Shown one piece after another: positions 8,940 through 20,749 of a DNA stretch of 64,000 nt (positions within the stretch are counted from its first letter, which is position 1; the number at the start of each line of letters is the position of its first letter). The notes beneath the pieces are model-generated. The model was not told where the DNA came from, made no database searches, and saw only the letters and a program-made list of their open reading frames with translations. Position numbers and translations under genes: made by a program. The stretch spans positions 5,084,001-5,148,000 of the forward strand of contig OY294069.1 of the NCBI GenBank assembly GCA_958510875.1, read 5' to 3'. This DNA is from Endomychus coccineus (taxonomy: Eukaryota; Arthropoda; Insecta; Coleoptera; Endomychidae).

Positions 8940-9146
8940 ATGAGTAGAGGCAGCAACCTCAGTTATGGAAAGCAACTTCAACGATTGAATCAACTTAACA
9001 AAGAAATGGAAATTATGAGGGAACGTATCAAGAATCATCATGTTAAAGAACGACTTGACCAATGGACTCTCAAATATGAAAAACTTAAAAAACATATTAT
9101 ATTCGAGTCTGTAACTAAAAGTTTCTCTGAAATAAAAATACAATAG
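8940..9146 (+). CDS. Small coiled-coil-like charged protein, function unknown
   Basis: 68 residues from the ATG right after a predicted splice acceptor. Highly charged and helical in look: repeated Lys/Glu/Arg with heptad-like Leu and Met (LQRLNQLNKEMEIMRERI), consistent with a short coiled coil. No family recognised. Last + strand gene of the virus-like element. Confidence 0.4.
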   Translation: MSRGSNLSYGKQLQRLNQLNKEMEIMRERIKNHHVKERLDQWTLKYEKLKKHIIFESVTKSFSEIKIQ

Positions 9147-9265
9147 AATGTTTACATTTCTTTATTATTTAAAAACCTAACAATACAGTATTTTAAAACA
9201 TCTTTAAGTTAATTACATAACAAAAAGTTATCAATGTATCTCATCCAAATTATCACTAAAGTACA

Positions 9266-9424
9266 TTATTCAGTCTTTTGGGTAGTTATATTCGATCTTT
9301 TCGGGTGTTTCTCACCATAGATTCTCTTTACATAATTTTCATGTGCACAAGGAAAACATTCCAGATTAGGATGGTCTGTTTCACCGCCACATTTTTTACA
9401 CTTATATTCTACCGGGATTGGCAT
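9266..9424 (-). CDS. Tiny zinc-finger-like protein, 52 residues
   Basis: Minus-strand frame from ATG (9424-9422) to TAA (9268-9266). It starts MPIPVEYKCKKCGGETD and continues LECFPCAHEN, that is C-x2-C ... C-x2-C with a following His, a plausible single zinc ribbon, then a basic tail. The first 17 residues follow the same pattern as the + strand gene at 8249 (C-x2-C-x-G-E-[S/T]-D). Convergent with the gene at 8940. Real because of the ordered Cys pairs and shared motif; function unknown. Confidence 0.45.
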   Translation of the reverse strand: MPIPVEYKCKKCGGETDHPNLECFPCAHENYVKRIYGEKHPKRSNITTQKTE

Positions 9425-9504
9425 TATTTCAAATTAGACTGTTTATACTAGTTTAAATTCAAACCTTCTAACTTAAGCAGAATGAATTTCCTTTCCAATT
9501 ATTC

Positions 9505-9682
9505 AACAATTTATGAAAAATAAAATGGAGACAACAAAGATATTTGAAACATGTACGTACATCTATGAATCGACAAGTAGAACTAATTTTAGAACAATTT
9601 ATAAAAAAAATAAAATGAAGACAACAAAGATATTTGAAACATGTACGTACATCTATGAATCAACAAGTAGAACTAATTTTAG
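9505..9682. repeat. Tandem duplication of an ~88-bp unit
   Basis: Two near-identical units, 9505-9592 and 9593-9682, each containing ACATGTACGTACAT and ending AACTAATTTTAG. They lie just beyond the last gene of the virus-like element and may mark its terminal or junction region. Confidence 0.8.
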
Positions 9683-9811
9683 AATGCAGATTACTCTGAA
9701 AATAGTAAGTAGAAATAAAAAAATCACCTTGAAATTATTATGGGCGAGGCTAGGCTCACCTTTACCTACTATCAAGGTGACATTAATTAGACCCACGTGA
9801 GGCGGGCACAC

Positions 9812-9906
9812 CCTCTGGTCATTGACGACCACTTCTTCTTCAGCAAAGGAGCCTCTGGTCATTGACGACAACTTCTTCAGCAAAGGAGCCTCTGGTCATT
9901 GACGAC
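9812..9906. repeat. Tandem repeat, ~37-40-bp unit, 2.5 copies
   Basis: Units start CCTCTGGTCATTGACGAC at 9812, 9852 and 9889; the first has one extra TTC. Base composition is less AT-rich than the element to the left, so this is probably outside it. Confidence 0.8.
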
Positions 9907-11459
9907 AAAACACAAGAAGTTGGGGTTGGTGGACACAGGCGGATGGACATGCCATCGAAGTGTCACAGTATCCCGCTTGATATACTACTGGTCATACTAG
10001 CACAGCGAAAATTAATAAATCACTCGTGAATCGTTCTAATCGATGGTGAAGAGTCCCCATAATATTCAACAAGCGATGCTTTGGTATGCGTGATTTTTTT
10101 CCACGCAAGAAATAATGTTTAACCAAGACGCGAAATTCACTTTTTTCCATGTTTAAAAAATCTTCAAGGTTACTTGCTTCCAATGGGTGTTAAAACAGAA
10201 CTGAATGGCATATCGGTTTGAAAATTTTAACGCGTTCTAGTTAAAGATAGTAGCCAGTGTGCTATAATCGTTGTTTAGAGGAAGAAACGAGCTGGAAGTG
10301 ATTGACGATAATCGTTGGTCTCTAATGATTATAAACATCAAATCACTGAAAAATTTAGGGTAAGACCCGGCGCAGTATAGTGAAATTTCAATTCGAATCT
10401 TTGATGGTGGTTATGCATCAATCCCCAATATGTTTTTTTCCAAAAATTCTGAAAAAAAAATTTTTATTCAATTGTTGGGAATCCGGTTTTGCAATAAAAT
10501 GTTTTCGCCCTTTTCCAAGTTATTTTCTAAATTATCTATTTGACTTTCAATTTTAGAAGCTCATAGTTCCTCGGAAGTCTTCAGCTTATAGTTGTTAGTT
10601 CTTTATCGCCATTCAATAGCCAGAACTTCCACAAAAGTTCCCCTTTCCAACTTTCCCGAAATATTATATATTATACATCTCTAAGAAGTGTTCAAAGAGA
10701 TCAAAGAAGTTTAAGTGGAGAAATGTGCCGTGTGGTATATGGATTTGTCTTGGTACATTGTTCCAAAACTCAAATTTGAAGCGAATTAATTTAATTCAAG
10801 TAACGTATCTGCATTAAACGAGACATTACGCCTTTTTATAACAATACGCGCCGCCGACTTCAGCTCCATCTAAATAAAAGTTGGGACGTTAAAGTTCTCC
10901 AATTCCCGCCGCCAAAAGCTCTCACCAAAAATTAAGCTACGTAATTGCATATTCTAAATACTGGTAACGGTCGAAACAACGGCCATTTAGGAAGCAAAAT
11001 TATGCGATAAATTTTCGTTTTAATGTCACGGATTGTTCACCATAAATTTGAACTTTAATTGCGTGATATTACTAATAATATATCATAGAAGCACGTTGTT
11101 TATACGGGTAAGTATGGAAAAATTGCGAATTTGGTCAAATTTTTCAAGTCAGATGAAACTGCTGTTCATTATTTTTTTTAGAATGAGGAATTCAATTCGA
11201 TAGTCAAATCTTACACAGGTCTAGTATTAAACAAGTTGGAGCTTTCCGTAATTCTGGTTATTTCATATAATAATCCCCTTTCCATATCTATAATTATTCC
11301 TTTGAGGAATAATATGCCTAAAATTGGTAGCGGATAGGGAATGTTCGCGGCTTTGTTATCAAGCTGGCAGTATAATCGAGGGTTGAAATGAAATAGAAAG
11401 CTTTCGATCTTTGTCTTAGCCAACATTATTGTCAATTTAATAGTTTTGTACACAAAATA
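9907..11459. other. No gene recognised
   Basis: Short random frames only. No coding family, RNA or repeat structure was recognised in this stretch. Confidence 0.5.
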
Positions 11460-11765
11460 ATGGATTTGCTATGGGATCCATTAAGTTCTCTTTTGGCAAA
11501 TATTTTCATGCCTTATATTGAAGAAACTTATAATGAGTTTCCCTCTAGCTGAAAAACATATTTATTGTTGGTTTAGATATGTAGATGATGTTTCATCCTT
11601 CTTCAATGGTACTACAATTGAATGTTTTCTTATCCTTCACTTTAGAAACTGAGAAAGATAACAAAATAAATTTCCTAGACCTTACCCTGACACCATTATA
11701 ATATAATTACTTTTAAAATTTATAAGAAACCTACATTCACAGAACCAATTCATCTTCTAATACCC
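11460..11765 (+). pseudogene. Penelope-like element reverse transcriptase fragment
   Basis: Broken frames contain a GFAMGSP-type block, then LLANIFMPYIEETYNEF, then CWFRYVDDVSSF with the reverse transcriptase YVDD box, then KINFLDLTLT and IYKKPTFTEPIHSS. This order (AMGSPLS, YVDD, NFLDL, IYRKPT) is typical of Penelope-like reverse transcriptases. Several stops and frameshifts; dead. Confidence 0.65.
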
Positions 11766-11839
11766 ATAGTCACAAATTAGTAGCATATAACTCGATTTCA
11801 TGACAACAGCTGTATTTTAATTTACTCTTCCTTATCCAA

Positions 11840-12420
11840 CCAAAAACAGTCAGCAATGGAACCTCCTCGGAACATGGTGAGGTTGTCAGTGGAGTCCCAC
11901 AGGGATCACTCTTTGGTCCGCTACTGTTCCTTATTTTCATTAATGATCTGGTTCTGGCGGTGGGAGCGGCAGATCTCCTGCTCTTTGCTGATGACACCAC
12001 TGTGGTATGAAGCGAGAATAATGAAAGGGATTAGCTGGCTTGCTTGAGTGATCCTTAAGAAAGTCTTTTTGACTGGTTTTGTGCAAATAAACCGTCCGTA
12101 AACCTTGAAAAAACAGATATAATGTTATTCACACACAGAAACATTACTTTTGAAAACCCTGACTATATAAAGTTTTTGAGTATCTTATTTGATCCAGTTC
12201 TTAGTTGGGAGTGTCATGTTGACAGTGTAGCTAACAAAATCTAGGAAAAATATTTTCCTAATAAGAAATAGAGTGAACTACTTGCCTGAGGAGGCGATGT
12301 GCATGGCAAACTTCTCCCTTATTCAGTCGCATATGTCATGTGCCCTGACAGGCATTTTAAACGATCAATTAGACGTGTATTACAACATGCTGTTTGATGT
12401 TTTGATAACGTAAGATTACC
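11840..12420 (+). pseudogene. Jockey-type non-LTR reverse transcriptase fragment
   Basis: Frame pieces read VVSGVPQGSLFGPLLFLIFINDL, LLLFADDTTVV, then DWFCANKPSVNLEKTDIMLF and FLSILFDPVLSWECHVDSV, the ordered motifs of the RT palm and thumb of Jockey-superfamily elements. A stop follows FADDTTVV and further frameshifts break it. No 5' endonuclease part is present; a 5'-truncated dead copy. Confidence 0.75.
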
Positions 12421-12489
12421 CATAATCCTCTTGTGCCTTCCTAGTATACCTCAGCATTAAAATTTTCTCATCACAATATTAACTCTACC

Positions 12490-14342
12490 CAGTGGCGGCT
12501 CCTCGAAGGAGGCTAAGGAGGCTCAGCCTCCTCACCAATTTATCTTAATGATCATTCTCCATTTTATTTCCTGTTTCTCTGATAATTCTTTAAATTTTAC
12601 AATTAATTCTGCGTTCTCAGTAGTTATTTTCAATCTGGCAACAGTGCCCTGAGGCTAGCCTCTCTATATATCTCAAACGCATGTGTTGTCCAACGCAGTT
12701 GCCGTTTTTCCGACCAGTCCGAACGCCAACTAGGTAAATCAGCGAAAACGGCAACACCCTCTGGAGGCTAGCCTGCGGCAGCCGCTAGCAATCTATGACA
12801 TACGAGACGTGCGTTCTGCCGACTGCTGAGTAGGTCAGTCAGTGCTTGTTTGTTTATGTGTTGTCACGCCAAGTAAGGCTAGATTGTTGTCTGTTGTAAA
12901 TTTAAAATGAGTGTTAGTGAGTTAGTTGCTGCTTTTTATAAAATCCATTTAGTGAATTAACATACGATAAAAGTGTTTCTTTTAAATAAACGGCCTTTAC
13001 CGGATTTGAAAGGATTAGTAATATAGTCAGGTAACTATAAAAATTGTTAATACTAATAGTAATATTGACAAGACAAAGTTTTAAAAAAATCATTGATTTC
13101 CCTGTAATGCTCCAAATCGATGGAATTTTACATCACGTGCAGTATTTACCATCCATAAAAATAAAGACAAATTAATTGAAACATTTGATTTTGTATTAAA
13201 CAGTGATGACTTTTCAACAGATCAGGTTTCATTAAATGCTGCTGTTGGTTTAAAATCTTATTTAGAAAATGAAGAATTTTTGTTTTTTCTTGATAATTTT
13301 GAATTAATATTTGAACAAACTGATCTTATTTTTCAAATTTTACAACATAAATTCAAGAGATCGTTTGAAACATCTCATTGGAAAAATTTCAAGTTTCCGT
13401 AATACAGAATTTCATTTTAATATTTTAATTAAAAATTTTTCAACTGATGAGGCTCCTCCCGCGAAAAGGAGGAAAACATATAATTTGGTAGACAAGAAAC
13501 TACATTAAGTATAAACAACTTTTTTATGAAATTTTAGATACTATTAAAGGTCAAATTTCCGATTTACATGAATTGAAGTTTTTTGACTTGAGGAATAGAA
13601 GATTTTTCGAATCTTTTTCAAAAGAGTTCCCCAATACACTTTAAGATAAGTTAGTTCTAAAATATAAATTTTTTGATAAAATAGCAGGGCACAATGAATT
13701 ATGTGTTATATACTCGGATAAAGATATTTTAGCCCAGTATGACAGTCACGCCGATATGATAAAATATATGATAGACAATGATTTGCAACAAGTTTTACCT
13801 AAGTTTTATAAACTACTTTGTTTGACATTCACCATTTCTGTTACGTCGGCATCGGTGGAGAGATCATTTTCTACTCTCAAACGAATCAAAACTTACATGC
13901 CAAATACAATGGGCCAAAATCGTTTATACGATGTTAGTTTAATATCTATTGAAAAAGATTTAGTAAAACACTTAAAACAAAATGATAAATTTTTTGATAA
14001 TATTATTGATCATTTTTCGCAAACTATAGACCGTAGAATCTCGTTAATATATAAAAAAAAATAATGGAATTAATTAAAAAAAACAAAATATGAAAAATTC
14101 CAAAAAAAAGAAAAAATATTAAAAATCCAAAAAAAATAAAAGACAAAAAACGAACAAAAAAATTTTTTGCCAAGAGAAACTCTATACCTCCACGTTGGTT
14201 CTTGCTGGGTAACAATTAATTTTGTCACTGAAGTAGCTGGTATGGTTGCTGTGCAAAGGTTAAAAGGCTGTGAATAGAGTATATTTTTACAAGAACGTTT
14301 TATGTCCAGCCTCCTCTCTCAAAAATTCACGAGCCGCCACTG
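12490..14342 (+). mobile_element. hAT element copy 1 (CAGTGGCGGCTC termini)
   Basis: 1,853 bp bounded by inverted ends CAGTGGCGGCTC and GAGCCGCCACTG and flanked by an identical 8-bp direct repeat ACTCTACC (12482-12489 and 14343-14350), the target duplication expected of hAT transposons. Inside, degraded transposase is visible: around 13,110-13,400 a stretch with NRWNFTSRAVFTIHKNKDKLIETFDF and FKRSFETSHWKNF of the ZMYM1-like hAT class, and the C-terminal dimerisation region from 13,756. The central part carries stops. Same family as 45944-47598. Confidence 0.9.
13756..14064 (+). pseudogene. hAT transposase C-terminal dimerisation domain remnant
   Basis: 102-residue frame with TSASVERSFSTLKRIKTYM and NTMGQNRL, the signature of the hAT family C-terminal dimerisation domain (Dimer_Tnp_hAT). 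The rest of the transposase upstream in the same element is broken, so this is a remnant rather than a gene. Confidence 0.8.
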
Positions 14343-14350
14343 ACTCTACC

Positions 14351-16690
14351 TCATTATCCAATTTCAATAATTATTCTATTCTAGCAACGTATTTTCCCAA
14401 CCCTACTTTCCTGTATCTTATGTTGTACCATAACTAGTCAAGAGTGTTCATATTTTCATACATTAGTATCGTTTAAAGATGACACGCTAGTGTCGAAACT
14501 ATAGTCACGATTTGTTTCCATAACATATGTGACAAAAACGAATTGGAAGTGTTTTATCTTATTATATCAATACGATTATCACAAAATAATGGCCTTTACC
14601 ATTGAATTTTCGAAATAAAACGTCTTCCACGTACGAACAGGGAAAACCACATTACAAAAAAAGTAGAAACGTAGCCGAGAAGCGACGAAAGACAGAGGGA
14701 GTAGGAGGCATCAGCTAAGAGAGGGAAGCTGATAAAAAAATGCCAGCAAAGATGGGACAAGAGGGGAAAAGTAAAATGACTTAACGTCTTCCACTGAATT
14801 ATTATTAACGCAGTTCCAGAGGCAATATCTGAAAAATATGGTGGAATTTTAGCCGGATATCTTTTAAGGATTTCCTCTCTAGATGATTCTTCCCAACATA
14901 AAACACAAACAAAGTAGGTTTCAGGGCTGGGCTCTGTGGAACTCATTGCATCGGAGGAGACCGCGTCAACCACCCCTGGTGTGATCTATCTGAGGCATTA
15001 ACATCAACCGTATTTGATATTCCCATCGGATAGTTGTGCATTCAATTCGTCTGGATATAGAATGAAAAACCGTCGAATAGTAAATTAACTGTAGGAACAT
15101 GCAATTGACGTTCAAACATTATCACATCAAACGTTCCGATAATCAGCCTGAGGCTGTGGAACACTCCAAAATGACGTTCCGATTGAAAGCTCCCTTTGAT
15201 TGGAGAGAATGATCGCAACACAGTGAATGATATTACAAAACTTCCAACCACTTAACACGCTTCGAACTTTATGACCTATTCCGTTTATCGATTTTATAAA
15301 TTTATAAAATCTGTTTTCGTTCACGGATTTCTTGACGAAATTGCTTTCCTTGGGGACGATTTAGGTTTATGACTGAAAATTTATATTGTTGTAGATACTC
15401 TGAGATAAATATGTTACCCATACAATTATGATCTTCGTGAAATATGGAAATATTTTGAGTAATAACGGCGGGTGCGGCCGGGCTGGCAATGTGCCGACTT
15501 TCTTTATACGAAAAATGTAAAACACATACTAAATGTTCCGCCATATATCTCTATAATAGCCGAACAAGGAATAAAGATATATTGAACTTATACTGGCTCA
15601 AATAACATCGTAAATTTTAATGTTACCGTTTCAGTGTTGGAAGTAGCAATTACGGCCTCCAGTCAAATGTCTGGATATTTATCAGCAGACAATTCATTCT
15701 AATTGTTCCATGCTCAAGTTCAAGATAATTGTAAAACCACATTTCTAGCTTAATTTTTCCAACTTTGTTATCTTTCTGTAGACATCAGTTGAAATTTTAA
15801 AAAATTCACTACCTCCTCTTCACATCTATTTGGAGATAGACCGGGTGGGCAGAAGCGGGATAGCCTGCTGAAATACCTAGAAAATTCCATTATTCTGATA
15901 TCGGAAATGCTGTAAAACCATCTATTTGTGTGCTAACGCCAGGAGGATAATTCTGAAGGGAGAAATTGAAAGATTCCTAAAAAGGTAAATAATGAGTGAG
16001 AGATAATGAAAGAAATCCCTATTTTTGGTTGAAGAAATCTACCACCCTTTTGCATTTTACGCTGACGTCTTTCAATAAATAGCTAATTCATTTATTGCTG
16101 TGCTAGCTTAGAACGAAACTTTGTTATTGTTGTGGATTTTTTTTATTCAATTACCGACATAATCAATGTGGCGGGGTTCGTAGAATTAACGAGCGCGATA
16201 GGGTCGACAATTTGCGGAGTAGAATTTTTTATACGTTTCTATCACGCTATCGCTGATAAAGCACTTAAAAACAATTCCATGTTAGGGCAGGTAGCAAGTG
16301 GATAACGAGCAATAAATTCATTGCTACGCATACTAAAATCTACATGAGCGTATTAATAACAGGAAGGGAAACAACCGAGAAAGTTGCCATTCAAGTCTAA
16401 TATTGTATCTGACTGGCAAAGTCTCTGTAATTGTGGAAATATTCAACTAAATTTGCAAATATTTGGTATTAATGTCAAGAATGTGACTGAGGCCTTGAAT
16501 ACCGCTCCGAGTATCAAACGAAATAGCATCTCATTTAGTATTATCGCTCTGAAAATAAATCTTTGCCCTCGAAATCAAAAAGTTCTCAGTTATTTAATCA
16601 GACACGAGTGCAAACAATGGGTATTATTATGTTTTAAGTGAATATAGAACACTTACATCCATAGGATCAGATAGAGGTGTCTCTCTAGTT
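14351..16690. other. Mostly unrecognised; short non-LTR fragment near 14,930-15,000 (minus)
   Basis: On the minus strand near 15,000 down to 14,930 the text QIDHTRG followed by VDAVSSDAMSS matches the piece just before the palm motif of the reverse transcriptase at 21,880-22,150, so a short fragment of that family lies here. No other gene or element was recognised in this stretch. Confidence 0.35.
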
Positions 16691-16697
16691 CGAGACC

Positions 16698-16770
16698 TCC
16701 ATGAGAAGAGCGAAACAGCTGTCTGGAACTATACGTTTGTGACGTTCCTGATCGATCTGGACTAGGAAGA
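16698..16770. repeat. Dispersed repeat, copy 1 (GAGCGAAACAGCTG family)
   Basis: The string AGAGCGAAACAGCTGTCTGG then GTTTGTGACGTT then TGATCGATCT recurs at 24,021-24,086 and, more diverged, at 43,211-43,277. Nature unknown; no coding content. Confidence 0.6.
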
Positions 16771-16924
16771 ACTAATATATTGCAAATGACTGTAAACATA
16801 AAAAGACTAAAGACGTAGAATGACATCGAAACAGGAATTTTTTTTGTTGGGAGCGGGTTGGAACACTTTATGGGCACCTTATGGGCATGTAACATCTCAT
16901 AAAGATGTGTGGGAGACCCCGAGT

Positions 16925-17130
16925 CCAAATTTACTCCACCTCGTGTGGTAGGCCTCGATTCTGCAACCAGGGCAATCGCGATGTCACTTAGATCTAACGG
17001 CCCATTGCATCTTGCCTAACCACTTTCTCGGGCCATCGGAAAAATTCCGTCGACGTTGAGATCCGAACCCGCGTCCGGGAGTCACAGTGATTAGAAGATC
17101 GATGCTTCTACCTTTGAGCTACTTGAGCTT
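16925..17130 (-). mobile_element. tRNA-derived SINE candidate
   Basis: On the minus strand a tRNA-like head spans about 17,115 down to 17,045: GTAGCTCAAAGGTAGAAGC resembles a polymerase III A box and GGTTCGGATCTC a B box, at tRNA spacing, with a stem-loop region between them containing GATCTTCTAATC. A non-tRNA body follows to about 16,925. This head-plus-body layout is that of a tRNA-derived SINE. No tail or target duplication was identified, so ends are approximate. Confidence 0.55.
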
Positions 17131-17582
17131 CCAAGCCAAGCTGAGCTTGCTTGAACTGAGTCACAATGTGACGTTAACGTGTGCCCAGAACTTGGGGAAC
17201 ATCGCCATATAAAGGGTTAAGGTTCTGAGATTTTGTCTTTGGTGTGCTATGGTATATTGGAGTCATCCTCAAACCGAGCTTGACGTACGCCTCGGTGGTG
17301 TGATGAAAAAGAACAGAGCTCAGGACGACCAAATCAATTCTGGAGCATCTGAAGCTCATCCTAGGTGCTGCTACGGAAAGCCACGATCGCACTTGGGGCG
17401 CTAATAAAGGTGGAATCACTCCACCTGACTATAAAAGGTGGGGCAACAAAAACTGCCCACAGACTTAAATCAATAGGACTGTGGAAGGCAAACGGTAGCC
17501 ACACCTGACCACCAATCAGTGGTAGAACACAGCCAATCTACTCAATGAGAACAAATGGAATGACCTTGAAAAATCTTAGCTT

Positions 17583-17695
17583 ACAGATGGATTCCGCGTC
17601 ACAATAGCTCGACTTGATGCCGACGTTTCGCCAACCATTACAGGCGGCATCTTCAGGGCATGCTTGAGGCTTGAACTGAAACTGTTTTATCCAAG
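17583..17695 (-). mobile_element. Penelope-like element family A, terminal fragment
   Basis: About 100 bases nearly identical to 24,760-24,860, the end of the family A copy there: GATGGATTCCGCGTCACAAT, then CCAACCATTACAGG and GGCTTGAACTG. It contains the hammerhead-like motif described separately. Confidence 0.75.
17610..17660 (-). ncRNA. Hammerhead ribozyme-like motif, Penelope family A
   Basis: Minus strand: CTGAAGA (17656-17650), a stem GCCGCC/GGTTGGC around TGTAAT, then GAAACGTCGGC. This fits the hammerhead core consensus CUGANGA - stem II - GAAA. Activity unknown; stem III is minimal. Confidence 0.5.
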
Positions 17696-19104
17696 CAAGG
17701 ATACTGGTAAAAACGCGGTGTGCCCAAATATCGGTAGACGAAAGAATGCAACCCCACATCAGTATATGCACAGACAGCAAGGCCCTTGCTGCGCTACAAT
17801 GTTTGAGAACTCCTTACAAATTGGCACTAACGTGTTGCACCCTCATATTATGAATATGTATTGTAGTTATCCAAATTCCAAACTTAGCAAAAATACTATT
17901 GTCAATTTAAAACTAATAAAGTGGATTATTGAAAGTTGTCGATCACTAATAATTCATTGCCAAAATGTATGGATTATTCCCATCAGCAAATAAAAGTATA
18001 AGGTAAACAGATTGTTATATTTAGCCTACAGTTAAAATATAATCTGGTGAATAATGAAATGACGATAGGAATATAGAAGATTTACTATGTGAATACGTTC
18101 AACGTGACAATGGGGCAAAAATGTTCGCTCAAGTGTTGGAAGTGGAGGTCAGTGAGATAACTGCATTGTGTATTATACGCCTTTCTGTGTCGTTCATTTA
18201 TCATTCTGACATATGCACTGGCGTCTGTTACTGCTGCTGCTGCCCCTGTTATACGATGCGGCTGGAATTTCAAACGATTCTGTTGAAATTTCGCGTTGGA
18301 GTTGGAAAAAAAGCTAAATTTCAATAACGTATAACTTTTACCAGACCGGCAATAAACGGTAACATTCCGTGAATATTTCTGTGGTACGGTGGTACAAATT
18401 GTCACATCCGAATCGTTAGATATATTTGTCATATTTTCCTTCTTACTGTGTTTAATATTTCTCCCAAATTAATCGGTTCTTATCAACAGTATACTGTCGA
18501 ACAAACTTTCCAGTTCAAAGAAGATCAATTTGGTAACCCATCACTTCGTAGTGCATGGTGGCTTAATGTGAGAAAAAAAGTAGGAAGCACAAGAACAAAT
18601 CATATGATTCGGCCTCGGCAACATACTAGTGATAACAGAAGCTAAGAGTTAAATATACTTTACACCCTATCACGCTTACCTTTTAAGATTTCCAAATCGA
18701 AATGTCGATTACGATAGACCTGTAATCACCATTATGTAAAAAATTTAGATATATTGCTGTGTTCGAATAAAAATTTATTAGCAAATTTTGAATCAATATT
18801 GTTCTTTTACCACATGTTTTCACAAAATCAGATCCATTGAACGTTGTTCCTTACTCAAGTTTTAGATACGTGAGTATTATTAGTAAAACATCTTCAAATG
18901 CCTTTTTATTGCTCCTAAGGATGATAGATTTTTTTAAAGTTTCTCTAAAGTCCAAGTACCCTTCATTGACTGTCAATATATTTCTGGAATTTCTGTTGAG
19001 ATAACGGCTCAATAATACATTTTAACGAATGAGAAAGTCGATTCTACCATTAGTTTTCACCTCAGACACTAAGGTAACATATTGCATTATAAAATCACTT
19101 TCAA
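17696..19104. other. No gene recognised
   Basis: Only short frames without recognisable motifs and no clear repeat structure. Confidence 0.5.
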
Positions 19105-19800
19105 TATGATTTATCCCTCCAGAATTGATATCCACAACGTGATGGAACAAGTTCCATCAGTCACATGAACCTTTTGAAAAATTCCAGTTTTCCGGGAACC
19201 GTTTATTGCATTTGCTAGTTCACAAGCTTCTAATTGTCCTTCACAAAATATTTGACTCAGTTGAAACACCTTCATCATTCTACCACGAAGGTGGTTCAAT
19301 CATTTTTCTGATACTTGATCGGAATGAACACTAAAAGGGGACCTATAATCGCCACATCCAACTGTTGAACCTTATGAATGCAATGTGGCGGAAAGGGGGT
19401 CATAAATTTTCCTCTAGTACATAAAATGACATCTACATTTCTTTTATGCGATAAATAACCATCTAATAGAAATAACACAGCGTCATCAATACTAGCCTAG
19501 ACAAAGGATACAAAATGGTCAAGTCACTGCTTAAAAACTTCTCAACATATCGACTCACTTTCGTTGATCCCAAAAACGATTCCTGGATGAGCTCCATCAA
19601 TTGGTTCAGCCTTCATGTACTTTCTATCAGAAATTAGCAAAGGTGGCACAAAGTTATCCTGCAGCCTATTAGCTTGCTTGGTTTTGACAATATTTTGGAT
19701 ATTTCGTCCAGGAATTGTTGAAATTGAAGTTTGATCTAAGTTAAAGACCATGGATAGAGTGACTAGGCTTGTTTTGGAGTGCATGGAGACTCTGACTGGA
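19105..19800 (-). pseudogene. pogo/Tigger-like DDE transposase remnant
   Basis: Minus-strand pieces in order: MVFNLDQTSIS ... PPLLISDRKY (19,750 to 19,560), LFLLDGYLSHKRNVD ... FPPHCIHKVQQLDVAIIGPL (19,478 to 19,300), then NAINGSRKTGIFQ (19,299 down). These match the DDE core of pogo/jerky-type transposases, with the acids in NLD, LLD and QLD; the usual D-E-T is D-Q-T. Frameshifts and stops separate the blocks, so it is inactive. Element ends were not located. Confidence 0.75.
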
Positions 19801-20749
19801 TTAGCCAGAAGGAACAAACTTCATCTAGTATTGGTAGTTGCCACTGAAAGGGACGATGAATTGACCAAATGGAGTGCCCTAGGCACCCCTGGTCCCGATG
19901 CAGCGATCGGAATATCATCGAACATCAGGCTCGACGCCTTTAGAGAGCTACTGGCTAGACAATGGCTCTCGGTGTGGTGTAGTGCCCATAGTATGATGCA
20001 GACTATTCCTAATTATTAATTGTGATGTTTCCTCAAGATAGTAACTGCCATAATTCGAAATTACATTTCCCAACATCGATTACAAACCTAAAGATAATTT
20101 TGTTCAATATTTGATGTAGCATCATAGCATCATTAGTATTAATTGAATTATGATGAAAACTTCAAGATGTGAAAAAGAAACAGGAGTGGAAAGTTTCCAG
20201 TTTGACGAAGTAGATAGACATTCGGAATTTGCTGGAAGTTCACACTCCGAGGATCTTTTGCAAGATTAATAAGTCAATAACGCTAACGGCAATAATTTTA
20301 TTTTAAGTATTTTTCTAGAAGTGTAGTTCGCTCTCTCTGGGAATTGAACTCGAAATTCATTTCTATATTTAATTTGATATCTTCCATGTTCGCAGCTTTT
20401 CTTTCTTATTCCACCGGTTGCCATGGAAATGGTTAAGGAACTCTGTCCACATCTTTGCGTCTAATATAGTTTTAAAGCCGATGTTAGTACGAATGCATTT
20501 TTTAAAAGAAAGCGTTCGTTCGCACCTCGAATCACTTGTGAAAATTTTAGCACCTTTGAAGAAGGAAATAGATATCAATATCAAATATTGCACAAAAAGA
20601 GTTTGAGACATTTCCCTAACCCTAAGTCAGAGGAACAATTTGTTAGTAAAAGTTGATTATGAAGGATGAGTAAGTGACATACATAGGCGAACATAAACAA
20701 GTTTTCGAAGGAAACTATCGAATAAATTGAAGAAGAATATCGGTAAATA
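19801..20749. other. No gene recognised
   Basis: Nothing beyond short chance frames. Confidence 0.5.

Noticed and set aside
9513..9800. 95-codon frame with an internal peptide repeat
   Set aside because: The peptide repeat simply reflects the 88-bp tandem DNA duplication; no start or family support.
14596..14973. 125-codon minus frame with a hydrophobic stretch
   Set aside because: Only its first residues match a non-LTR fragment; the remainder has no homology I recognise and looks like chance frame.
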